DNA of 49,588 bases from Planctomycetota bacterium. Its GTDB lineage: Bacteria > Planctomycetota > Planctomycetia > Gemmatales > Gemmataceae. The DNA is taken from positions 1-49,588 of the forward strand of contig JAIOPV010000001.1 in the NCBI GenBank assembly GCA_021413735.1, read 5' to 3'. Below, in pieces: positions 6,897 to 14,502 of the stretch. The translations under genes and the position numbers were made by a program. Under the pieces are notes generated by a model. It worked only from the letters and a program-made list of their open reading frames with translations. It ran no database searches and was not told the origin of the DNA. Each line of letters opens with the position of its first letter. Positions within the stretch are counted from its first letter, which is position 1.

Positions 6897-9800
6897 TCAA
6901 CCGCCCCAGGTCTTCCCGACGGTTGCCTCGACCTCAACCGGAATGGGGGCGATCAGCGGAACCATGCCGTCGATCATGGCGGCCTTCACCCATGCGACTG
7001 CGGCATCCGCCTGGCCCTCGTCGCATTCAACAACGATTTCATCGTGAACAAACAGCACGGGGAACGCTCCGGGGCACTGCTCCCGACGCTGCCACAGCAG
7101 AGCGAGGGCACGCTTGAGCCCATCTGCACCACTTCCTTGAACGGGCGTGTTCAGTTTTTCGGTGTAGCGGACGACACCAGCGCGACGGCGACCGGCGAGA
7201 GTGCGAGTATCAACTGGTCCCTCCTGGGTGGAGTTGTGCCACTTCCGTAACTCGCGGTAGGTGCGGAAGAACGTGTTGCGGTGGGCGGTCGCCTCAGCCT
7301 CGGTGAGTGCCACGCCGAAGCTACCGAGGGCGTAGGCTTGCAGACCGCGAACGCCTTGACCGTAGAGCAGGCCGAAGTTGACGGCCTTGGCGAGTTGGCG
7401 GTCGGCCTTGGTGACGTCCTGCTTGCCGAGAAGTGCTTGAGCCGTGAGCGTGTGCAGGTCTTCGTTGTCGCGGTAGGCGGCCACCATTCGCTTGTCGCCA
7501 GTGATCTTCGCAGCAATTCGCAACTCGATTTGCGAGTAGTCCGCCTTCACCAGAGTCCGCCCGGGTGGGGCGACGAAGCATCGGCGGTATCGCTGGTCAC
7601 GCGGAAGTTGTTGGAGGTTTGGTTCTTTGCAACTCATCCGTCCGGAAGCCCCAGCCCCGATCTGCTTCCACGTCGCGAACACTCGCGAGCCGGCCGCGAC
7701 GTGGCGAAGCCATTCGGTTCCGTAGGTGCCGCAACGCTTCGCGACGCCGCGGTATTCACGGACGAGTGCCGCAAGTGGGTGGGAAACGGTCGCTAGGGTG
7801 TCGTCGTCAGTGCCCTCGATGGTCACCCCCACGCTTGCGAACGCGGCCAATACGTCGTTGGGGGCATCCCAGTTGCGTGTGTTGGTCAGGGTCGTCGCGT
7901 CGGGGGCGGCGGTGTCGAGTTCTTCCCGCAACTGCTCGCGGCGGGTTCCGGCTTCGGCGGCCAGTGTCTGCCACGCCGGACGATCAAAGCCAACGCCGTG
8001 AAGGGATGCCCACGCCATCGCGGGTAACGCTGCATTCTCGGTGGCGACGGTCGCGGTGAGGCCGGCAGTCTCGATCTCGGGGGTGAGCCGTTCCCGAATC
8101 TGGAGGGGCAGTTCCGCGTCAGTGGCGGCGTAACGGAGCATGTCCGGGGTGAGCGCCTTCGACCAGTCGGCTTTCTGTTCGGTCTTGTCGAGGGCTCGCC
8201 CGAGCACGCGGTTCGCTACATCCTTAAGAGCATGTCTCACGGTGACATCGCCTGCGTGCATCACCTGAGAGGCGAGGATCGTGTCAAACACCCGGTCGGG
8301 GGTGAAGCCGAGACGCACCAAAAACGGCAGATCGAACACGAGATTGTGGCCGACGATTCCGGCCCGGGCGAGTACCTCGAATAACTCGTCGAACGCGGCG
8401 CGGGGGTTATCGAACGCGAACACGTCGATCACGAACGTACCCCTGACGGTGGCGAGTTGGATCAGGCGGATTTTGTCGGTGGCGTGGGATAATCCGGTTG
8501 TCTCGCAGTCGAGTCCGATCATGCCGCCATCGTCTTCGATTGCCGTCACAACGTCAGAGATACCGGCGATTGTGGTGACCAACATGAACGCCATTTGCTC
8601 CGATGTCAGAATTGGGGTACTGGTGACACTTGCCTCTTTGGCGGTGTGACAGTCGCTGCCTGCTTGACCCCCTGTTTGAGGTGCCTCGTTTTCGGAATTG
8701 GGGCTGTGTGTGACAGGTGACACTTCAGACACTCGGTTTTGATCCCCATTCCATTCGTTGCCACAATCGGTTCCCCTGTAAGAAGATGCGTCGGATGGTC
8801 CGAGGTCAGGTCGAGGGCTGTCCGTTGGCGGCTTGGGCCGAGTGTCACCACTGCCGGAGTCCTCGTTGCCCTCCTCATCGTCTGGGCGAGTGTCTGAAGT
8901 GTCACCTGTCACACAAGACCCCTTTCCCAGAATGAAGTAGGTCGGTCGCCACCCTCCGGACGCCCGTTCGGGAGGCAATTCCCACTCTCCAACCTTGAGG
9001 TTCACGAGTCGTTGGAGGTCGGCTTTCGCCTGGTCAGGGGTCTGGTACTTCCTCTGGTTCGCCCGCTGCAGGGTCCGCACACTGACTCGCCCGTCGTTGC
9101 GTCCCGCGAGTCGGCTGACGGTGTCGACCAGTTTCCGAACCTTCTTCTCTTCTGTCGACTCACCCAGGATCGCGTAAACCCTCTCGGTTTCATTCGCGGC
9201 CCACTCAGCGAGCCGAATGCCGGACTCGAGGCTCGCCAGGTTGATCTCGTCCGTGCTGCCTGACGTCGTGGCTGTGTGGTGGACGAGTGCGAAGCGTCCG
9301 GGTAGCGCTTCGAGCTTTGCGAGTGCCGCAGCCTTCTCGCCTTCGGCCTCAAACTGGCGGATACCCCAGGCGTTCACGAATTGCTTGAGTCGGGCTTTCG
9401 CCTCGCGATTCAGTCTCACAACAATAGGGCACAGGTCACCGTCCTCGTCCACTTCGCCCTTGAGATCGAACAATTCCCCAAGGGAGGATTCGGCGGCGGC
9501 TCTGGTGTTGGGGCTGATCTCGTCGTCGCTCCACGTCTTCGGCGTGCGGGGCGGCATGGCGAAGATAATTCGCGCGACCATCCCAGACGCGAACAGGTCA
9601 TGCGATGCGAGGTTTTGGAGAACGCCCGGCTGAATGCCGCCGGTCAGTGACGTGGCCGCATAGGGAACGAACACGCTGGTTTTGTCGCCTGTTTTCCTGT
9701 CATACACGATGGCGTCGGCGCGGTGCATACTCAACCAATTCGGCTCGTCGGTTCCGCCGCCCTTGCCCTTGTATCTCGTGAACGAGCCAAACCAACCGGC

Positions 9801-11201
9801 GAGTTCATCGCGGGCAACGAGGAGACCGCGGCGGTTATCGTCGTGCAGCGAGGTGAGTTTTTCGATTGTGACATCAGCCACCACGACCCGCTTGAGCGTG
9901 GGTTTCGGGGGTGCGTCATCGTGGCTGTCCTCCTCTTTCCGGTCCCCCATCTCTCGCTTGTACGCCTTCAGCTCCTCCTTGAACTCCTTCACCAGCCGCT
10001 TCTGCCTTGCTCGAACCAGATCGATGCTCAAGTTCGCCGCGCTAGTCTTCATTCCACCCGATTCGGCAACCGGACAGGTCCACAGAACCGTCGGTTCAAA
10101 CCACTCCGCACCAAGATGGACACGCCGGGTGTTTCCGATGGCCCCACTCAGGACCGCAAGAAGAGGCAGGGCAACGAGTGTTTCATCGCACCGAAGGGCG
10201 GACGCACCCTCGCGAACGAACTGATCCCAGGGCGGTGGGAGGCAGTCGGTCGGGAACGGCACAAAGGGCTGAATTGGGGTGTAGCGCTCGTGTGTGACAG
10301 GTGACACTTCAGACACTCGCTCCCCGGAACTCACAGCGGACTTCGGCTCCGGTCGGACTCCAAGCCATTCACGAACCTTGCCGACAATCGCCTCGCCGTG
10401 GGCACCAAGCAACTTCGCCAGATGCGGCCAACCCGTCGCCCGCTCGGCCTTGCTGAGCTTTGCTGATGAATCACGCACCCCTCGAATGCGGTCGGAGACC
10501 TCGCGATCGTCGGCCGCGAGGCACACTGCCGTGACAAACCGCTCAATCACCTCGTCCGGCAGGTTCGCGCGGAGAAGCCCACCAGCAACAGCAAGGCTCG
10601 CCTCGTGTCGCCCACCAGTGGGCCAGTGCCTACCGAGGAGCGCAGCAGCAGCAACGCCACGGACGGCCGTGCGGAGAGTCTCGAGGTTGACGTGCGCCGG
10701 CTCGCCGTGTTCGTGCCAGACGCATCGCTCCCCGGACGGATGAATACTCGGCGGCGTCATCGTCTGACCGCCACCCCCTCGCAATTCGATGATGCGCCGG
10801 CTTTCCGCTGCGGTGGCAACGGGGTCATCAAACGATTCGGCGGCCTTGGTCGGGGGCGAGTCAACCCGGTACCAGCGGTGCGAGTGTGGGGAGGACTTTC
10901 GCCCCGAGATCATGCCCGTCCTGGGCATGAGGATCGATGCGGCTCGAACGGCCTCCACGCAATCGAGATCGATGTCGACCAGCCCACCCGAGGGCTCACC
11001 CAGGATCAACCCGAGGTTGGCGTCAGCAGCAAACATCGTGTCCACATCAGACGGGGCGAGTCGCAGTCGCGGCCAGTCAGCCACGGTGGGTCGCTTGCTC
11101 CGAGGCGGCAGGGGCAACGGGGCATACCCGGCGGCCAGGAAAGCGAGGGCCGCACTACGGACGTCCATGGGCGTGCCGTTCTTTGAGAGGGCGCTAGTCA
11201 C
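6897..11201 (-). CDS. Four-module replication protein: primase-polymerase + DUF3987 ATPase + 3'-5' exonuclease + family-A DNA polymerase
   Basis: 1434 aa from GTG 11201, whose GTGA overlaps the stop of the gene before. Residues about 14-180 are an AEP primase-polymerase (GLVDIDLD with D76/D78; SPHSHRWYR with H106/H108; strand IIELRGGGGQ). Residues about 310-640 are a DUF3987 primase-helicase-type ATPase (Walker A-like ESGGMKTS at 380-387; LLVARDE, D465/E466), with a winged-helix-like end to about 757. After a low-complexity linker (760-870) come Exo I (GLDCET, D898/E900), Exo II (GHNLVFD, D957) and Exo III (YAATD, D1028). The polymerase has motif A (DYSQIELR, D1221), motif B (R1268, K1272, F1276, Y1280 on the O helix) and motif C (VHDE, D1387). 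No 5' nuclease domain is present. Each module belongs to a well-known family; that they work together as one replication enzyme is inference. Confidence 0.93.
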   Translation of the reverse strand: MTSALSKNGTPMDVRSAALAFLAAGYAPLPLPPRSKRPTVADWPRLRLAPSDVDTMFAADANLGLILGEPSGGLVDIDLDCVEAVRAASILMPRTGMISGRKSSPHSHRWYRVDSPPTKAAESFDDPVATAAESRRIIELRGGGGQTMTPPSIHPSGERCVWHEHGEPAHVNLETLRTAVRGVAAAALLGRHWPTGGRHEASLAVAGGLLRANLPDEVIERFVTAVCLAADDREVSDRIRGVRDSSAKLSKAERATGWPHLAKLLGAHGEAIVGKVREWLGVRPEPKSAVSSGERVSEVSPVTHERYTPIQPFVPFPTDCLPPPWDQFVREGASALRCDETLVALPLLAVLSGAIGNTRRVHLGAEWFEPTVLWTCPVAESGGMKTSAANLSIDLVRARQKRLVKEFKEELKAYKREMGDRKEEDSHDDAPPKPTLKRVVVADVTIEKLTSLHDDNRRGLLVARDELAGWFGSFTRYKGKGGGTDEPNWLSMHRADAIVYDRKTGDKTSVFVPYAATSLTGGIQPGVLQNLASHDLFASGMVARIIFAMPPRTPKTWSDDEISPNTRAAAESSLGELFDLKGEVDEDGDLCPIVVRLNREAKARLKQFVNAWGIRQFEAEGEKAAALAKLEALPGRFALVHHTATTSGSTDEINLASLESGIRLAEWAANETERVYAILGESTEEKKVRKLVDTVSRLAGRNDGRVSVRTLQRANQRKYQTPDQAKADLQRLVNLKVGEWELPPERASGGWRPTYFILGKGSCVTGDTSDTRPDDEEGNEDSGSGDTRPKPPTDSPRPDLGPSDASSYRGTDCGNEWNGDQNRVSEVSPVTHSPNSENEAPQTGGQAGSDCHTAKEASVTSTPILTSEQMAFMLVTTIAGISDVVTAIEDDGGMIGLDCETTGLSHATDKIRLIQLATVRGTFVIDVFAFDNPRAAFDELFEVLARAGIVGHNLVFDLPFLVRLGFTPDRVFDTILASQVMHAGDVTVRHALKDVANRVLGRALDKTEQKADWSKALTPDMLRYAATDAELPLQIRERLTPEIETAGLTATVATENAALPAMAWASLHGVGFDRPAWQTLAAEAGTRREQLREELDTAAPDATTLTNTRNWDAPNDVLAAFASVGVTIEGTDDDTLATVSHPLAALVREYRGVAKRCGTYGTEWLRHVAAGSRVFATWKQIGAGASGRMSCKEPNLQQLPRDQRYRRCFVAPPGRTLVKADYSQIELRIAAKITGDKRMVAAYRDNEDLHTLTAQALLGKQDVTKADRQLAKAVNFGLLYGQGVRGLQAYALGSFGVALTEAEATAHRNTFFRTYRELRKWHNSTQEGPVDTRTLAGRRRAGVVRYTEKLNTPVQGSGADGLKRALALLWQRREQCPGAFPVLFVHDEIVVECDEGQADAAVAWVKAAMIDGMVPLIAPIPVEVEATVGKTWGG
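8707..8735 (-). repeat. 29-bp repeat, copy 1 (direct with copy 3)
   Basis: Begins TGTGTGACAGG and ends CAGACACTCG on the plus strand; identical over 29 bp to 10291-10319 and to the reverse complement of 8887-8915. On the coding (minus) strand it encodes RVSEVSPVTH (residues 823-832) in the ATPase-exonuclease linker. It contains tandem GTGACAG and GTGACAC. Confidence 0.95.
8887..8915 (+). repeat. 29-bp repeat, copy 2 (inverted)
   Basis: Perfect reverse complement of copies 1 and 3, 151 bp from copy 1, so the two could pair as a 29-bp stem in single-stranded DNA or RNA. It encodes CVTGDTSDTR (residues 763-772) at the start of the same linker. Confidence 0.95.
10291..10319 (-). repeat. 29-bp repeat, copy 3
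   Basis: Identical to copy 1; encodes RVSEVSPVTH (residues 295-304) in the linker between the primase-polymerase and DUF3987 modules. Thus every copy lies at a module boundary of the fused protein. Confidence 0.95.
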
Positions 11202-11434
11202 GCGGCACGCTCCTTCCGCGGGGCGGTCATGGGAGCGCTGTGGGTGGCGAGAGCCGCTACGATCTGGTCGGCCCCGTAGCGCTCAATGTCCTCGGGCAGG
11301 ATGTGCACATCGCCGTCGATGGCAGTGTGGTCCGTGTGGATGAGTGGCAGCATCGACGCATCGACGACCTCTCGGAGATTCCCTGGGTCAGTCGGTGGCG
11401 GATCGGTCTGCCATGCGGTAAGATGGCTATGCAT
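11198..11434 (-). CDS. Small protein upstream of and coupled to the polymerase gene
   Basis: 78 aa from ATG 11434 with AGGA about nine bases upstream. Its TGA stop overlaps the polymerase GTG start (GTGA), implying coupled translation. The sequence has a Pro-rich N-terminus, an acidic middle (IDGDVHILPEDIERYGADQI) and a basic end. No family is recognised. Tight coupling suggests a stoichiometric partner or regulator of the polymerase; this is inference. Confidence 0.5.
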   Translation of the reverse strand: MHSHLTAWQTDPPPTDPGNLREVVDASMLPLIHTDHTAIDGDVHILPEDIERYGADQIVAALATHSAPMTAPRKERAA

Positions 11435-11512
11435 TGGTCGGTCCTATCGGTGAATCATTGGTGGTGAGCAGCGCCCGGGGTCACGTCCGGGCGTTTGCGT
11501 TCGTGGTGCGAG

Positions 11513-11782
11513 TCATTTCCGACGGGGCTTTTGGCGCTCGAGCCACTGGTCCAGATCCTTCCGGCGCCAGCGGTCGCCCGTCCCCTCGATGTGGATTGGG
11601 CGGGGCAGCAGATCGGCGGACTTGGCCCGAAACCAAGCGCTTCGGCTCAATCCCAGATACTGCCAGGCGTCGGGCTGCGCGAAGGTCTGGGGTTGCGGGC
11701 GGTCGAGTCGCTGAGCGATGGCCGCAATGACCGCATCGACGAGCATGGCGATGTCGACTCCATCGGGGGCGTCAGCCGGCAT
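11513..11782 (-). CDS. AlpA/excisionase-type helix-turn-helix protein
   Basis: 89 aa from ATG 11782. Residues about 35-85 (AWQYLGLSRSAWFRAKSA, LLPRPIHI, WRRKDLDQWLERQK) have the AlpA/MerR-like winged-helix plan: HTH, a short wing with Pro, Arg-Trp-Arg contact and terminal helix. Such proteins act as phage regulators or recombination directionality factors. It overlaps the stop of the next upstream HTH gene and shares the operon with it. Which of the two is the true excisionase cannot be told. Confidence 0.65.
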   Translation of the reverse strand: MPADAPDGVDIAMLVDAVIAAIAQRLDRPQPQTFAQPDAWQYLGLSRSAWFRAKSADLLPRPIHIEGTGDRWRRKDLDQWLERQKPRRK

Positions 11783-11993
11783 GGGCACCCCCCCGTCGCG
11801 AGCGTTTTACTTTTGGTGGCGGATAGCCCTTGGCGAGTTCCGCCAACGCCGCTGTCACTGCGGCGGGATTGAAGAGCATGCGGCTGGCAGCCGGGAGATA
11901 CGGCAGACGACCGGCCTCGGCTTCCTTGTGAAGCCAGTTCACGTCGAGATTCAGCCGCTCGCCGAGCTCGAAGAGATTGAGGACTTCGGGCAT
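11772..11993 (-). CDS. Excisionase-like small HTH protein
   Basis: 73 aa from ATG 11993 with GGAGG six bases upstream. The N-terminal LFELGERLNLDVNWLHKEAE, then LPYLPAASRMLFNPAAV and AALAELAKG, follows the layout of excisionase-type winged HTH proteins. The C-terminus is basic (KVKRSRRGG). It is the first gene of the packed minus-strand train and has four TGTCGAG boxes in its leader, so it may be part of the element's regulatory switch. Confidence 0.6.
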   Translation of the reverse strand: MPEVLNLFELGERLNLDVNWLHKEAEAGRLPYLPAASRMLFNPAAVTAALAELAKGYPPPKVKRSRRGGAHAG

Positions 11994-12005
11994 GATTCCT
12001 CCAAG

Positions 12006-12095
12006 TGTCGAGAACACTAGAAGGCTACCATCCCCTTGAATTTAAGGTGTGGTGAAGATGTCGAGCATCGCAGTTCTTGTCGAGTTCTTGTCGAG
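12006..12095. promoter_or_regulatory. Four TGTCGAG boxes in the leader of the excisionase-like gene
   Basis: TGTCGAG occurs at 12006-12012, 12059-12065, 12078-12084 and 12089-12095 (plus strand; CTCGACA on the transcribed strand). The last two are part of a tandem 11-bp repeat (AGTTCTTGTCG twice, 12072-12093). The block fills the gap between the 340-aa gene and the HTH gene, as expected for an operator. The cognate protein is unknown. Confidence 0.5.
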
Positions 12096-12097
12096 TA

Positions 12098-13120
12098 TCA
12101 CTTCTCTCGAGCCTTGCGGGGCAAGGTAATCGTGGTTATTCCTCGCTTTCCCAACGGGGCAATGAGTGTATTCCAAGCCTCATGCTCTTTGAAAATGTTC
12201 GCAACCTTCTTGCTGGGATCGTCTCCGACATTTGCGAGCAAGATGGCATTTCGGACGCCCAAGCCCCCGCTCTCCCAGTCTTTCAAAAGTGCGGCCACCA
12301 CTTTGCTCTGCTTGGGGCTGAATGTGTACTCCCCGTGTGCGCACTTCACCCATGTGAAAGCGTCGTCGTGGGTGAGTGGGATGTCGGCGGTGTCTTCCGC
12401 AACCGCATTTGGTGCGAGGGTGGGTGTCGCGAAGTCACTGGGTTCGGGCGTCGACGTGGCGACGGGCGTAGTCTCGGACTCTGGTCGCCGGCTCACTTCT
12501 GGAAACAGATGGAACGGAGTCATCATCCAATCAATCCAGTGAGCGAGAACGCCTTTCGCTCTCTCTGAGAGTGAGCAATCCGCGTTATCTAGAGCCTCTC
12601 GGAACCACGTCGTCACATCCATTCCAACCTGGCCTGCTAACTTACGCACTTTTCCGAGTGTCTTATTTCGGTCGTGTAGACAACGCCTCGCCAAGATGAT
12701 TTGAGCGTACTCACCGCGGAGTATATCTGCGGCAGCGGCGACCTTCGGAACCTTCGCGAGTCGAAGACACCACTCGTCAAAGCCTGCCCGATCCCGATTG
12801 GCTGCGCAGTGAATCAACTGCCTGTAGTAGTAGCCTGCTCGCGTCTCCGGGGAGGCCAAGTCGCTAAGCGGCTCGATGCGGAGCGCTTGGCAGACCATGT
12901 CAACGCCAGCGGGTTTATCGTTACGCATATATTGGCGAAAATACCAACCAGCATCGTAAAGCAGAGCCTGCCATTCACCCGCAGGAGCATCAATCATGGC
13001 CGCGAGTGCCAACCGCAGGCCCTCACTCCTACGTGCGTATTTTTCGGCAAGTTGTTCGAGTTTGGGTGCTAGGGCACAGAGGGCTTCAGTGCGAGAGTTG
13101 GGATCGTCCGCAACAGACAT
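12098..13120 (-). CDS. Unknown 340-aa protein with possible winged-helix C-terminus
   Basis: 340 aa from ATG 13120. The N-terminal 190 residues are all-helical and TPR-like in texture (LALAAMIDAPAGEWQALLYD, then GYYYRQLIHCAANRDRA). A Ser/Thr/Pro linker (about 215-245) follows. The C-terminal part (HGEYTFSPKQSKVVAALLKD, then ILLANVGDDPSKKVANIFK) looks like a wHTH module I associate with planctomycete proteins. It lies between the AAA+ ATPase and the HTH genes of the element, so a role in replication or regulation is plausible. No family is recognised with confidence. Confidence 0.5.
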   Translation of the reverse strand: MSVADDPNSRTEALCALAPKLEQLAEKYARRSEGLRLALAAMIDAPAGEWQALLYDAGWYFRQYMRNDKPAGVDMVCQALRIEPLSDLASPETRAGYYYRQLIHCAANRDRAGFDEWCLRLAKVPKVAAAADILRGEYAQIILARRCLHDRNKTLGKVRKLAGQVGMDVTTWFREALDNADCSLSERAKGVLAHWIDWMMTPFHLFPEVSRRPESETTPVATSTPEPSDFATPTLAPNAVAEDTADIPLTHDDAFTWVKCAHGEYTFSPKQSKVVAALLKDWESGGLGVRNAILLANVGDDPSKKVANIFKEHEAWNTLIAPLGKRGITTITLPRKAREK

Positions 13121-13148
13121 GGCTTCAATCTCACATCGAGGGCCGGGC

Positions 13149-13197
13149 GGCTCCGGGGCTCACGTCAGGATGTGAGACCGGCGCTCGCCCCGGAGCC
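13149..13197. other. Nested inverted repeat in the gap upstream of the 340-aa gene
   Basis: GGCTCCGGGGC (13149-13159) pairs perfectly with GCCCCGGAGCC (13187-13197). Inside it, CTCAC (13159-13163) can pair with GTGAG (13172-13176). The 264-bp gap 13121-13384 otherwise shows no gene. The structure could be a transcription attenuator, a structured leader RNA of the 340-aa gene, or a DNA structure used in replication; no U-tract follows on either strand. Confidence 0.55.
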
Positions 13198-13384
13198 ACA
13201 TCCGCACGGGTAATTAATCCGGCGGTCGGCTCCACAAGTGTACACCGCTACGGGCATGAGCGTCGAGTGCAAGACGAGATTCGTCCGCAGATGTGAACTT
13301 GCCTAATCGACACCGCAATTACGACTCGGACGAAGCGCATAACCTACCGTCACAACCGGCACAGTTTGACTCGCTCGGCGAGTG

Positions 13385-14332
13385 TCACTCGACTTCGGCC
13401 ATCCGACGATAGAACGCGCGTGAGGATTTTCCGGTTGTCTTTTTCCACGCTTCGACCTGAGCATTGCGTTCTGAGTGTTGCTTCATGATCTCGCGGACTA
13501 TTTCGATTTCGCCTCCCTTCCGCTCCTCGCGGGATTTCGTCTCAGTCGTGTGCTTCGCGTCGATGAGATGTTCTTCAATTGACGCGGTGACCAGATCCCG
13601 CCAATCGCTTTCGGTTTCTTCGTCTGACCACTGGATATAGTCAACGATCGCCTTGTTGTAATAGATTCGCAGATCGAACCGGAGCCCGAGTCGTGCCATT
13701 TCGGTGATGACGTGCTCGGCGATGATTTTGGTTTCTTCCGGCGGGATCGTTGGTGAGGCTGCGTCCATCGGCCAGCCTTTCTCGGCGCTGTCGAGAAGGT
13801 GCGCCCCAATGTGGGCGTCGCTTGGGTTGTAGTTCAAGACATGCACGCGGCTTTTGAATGCCCCCAAGAGATCGCAGTCGCTCAGTTCGCGGTTCGTGAT
13901 GCAAACGATGCCCCCGCGGAACGCGATCGTCTTTCTCTCACCTTGGCGCTGGTAGGTTATGAGGCGAGTGCGATCCGACCTTGTCGGACCTTCGAGGGCA
14001 GCGAGGAGCAACTGAAGCGCGGTATCGCTCTTGAAGATACTGACGAGGTCATCGAGGACGATTGTCGAGTCCGGATACTCTTCCAGTAGTTCAAAGAGGC
14101 CGCCGGGCGTGATGTGCCCGCGTCTGTAGACATACGCTTCCTGGATTGTGTCCAGCGTCGCACGCACCGTGTGAGTTTTCGCCGTGCCGGGTCGACCGTG
14201 GAGGTACAGACCCGTGCTGTAATTCAGCGCGACACTTCGGACATTGTCACGGAGGATGGCTTGCCGACGATCAAGATCGGCGAGGAGTTTGGTTTTGTTC
14301 TTTGAGATGTATTCGATCGACAGGTCATCCAT
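13385..14332 (-). CDS. AAA+ ATPase, DnaC/helicase-loader-like
   Basis: 315 aa from ATG 14332 (GGAG seven bases upstream). Walker A GRPGTAKT at 46-53, Walker B STIVLDD at 89-95, and a sensor-1-type strand GGIVCITN about 60 residues later, followed by a lid region with Arg residues. The C-terminal third is charged and helical and ends in a short basic HTH-like stretch (TTGKSSRAFYRRMAEVE). It is divergent from the integrase and shares its operator-like spacer. Possible roles are a helicase loader for the element's replication or a regulatory ATPase; the motif evidence supports only the AAA+ class. Confidence 0.7.
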   Translation of the reverse strand: MDDLSIEYISKNKTKLLADLDRRQAILRDNVRSVALNYSTGLYLHGRPGTAKTHTVRATLDTIQEAYVYRRGHITPGGLFELLEEYPDSTIVLDDLVSIFKSDTALQLLLAALEGPTRSDRTRLITYQRQGERKTIAFRGGIVCITNRELSDCDLLGAFKSRVHVLNYNPSDAHIGAHLLDSAEKGWPMDAASPTIPPEETKIIAEHVITEMARLGLRFDLRIYYNKAIVDYIQWSDEETESDWRDLVTASIEEHLIDAKHTTETKSREERKGGEIEIVREIMKQHSERNAQVEAWKKTTGKSSRAFYRRMAEVE

Positions 14333-14380
14333 GATGTCGCTCCGGGAATGGCCCAATCCTTGAGCCGACGTGCGAGTGTA

Positions 14381-14447
14381 TCGACACTTTCCGAATGTGT
14401 CAATCTGTCAAAGTGTCACAGGTGGCACGCTCAATTACTTCTCGACA
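14381..14447. promoter_or_regulatory. Operator-like repeats between divergent ATPase and integrase genes
   Basis: Three tandem 8-bp units start with TGTCA at 14398, 14406 and 14414 (TGTCAATC, TGTCAAAG, TGTCACAG). They are flanked by TCGACAC (14381-14387) and CTCGACA (14441-14447), the latter identical to the boxes at 12006-12095. The unit around 14411-14420 (AAGTGTCACA) also resembles the AAGTGTCACC inside the 29-bp repeats of the polymerase gene. Confidence 0.55.
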
Positions 14448-14502
14448 TTTGCCCGCTGCCTGCCGATGATCTCCACTGCCGTCCCCTCGGAGGATCCGCA
14501 CC

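Noticed and set aside
8606-8935. Short frames on both strands sharing MTLQTL and ECLKCHLSH peptides
   Set aside because: The similarity is produced by the inverted 29-bp repeats read on opposite strands; both lie inside the polymerase gene.
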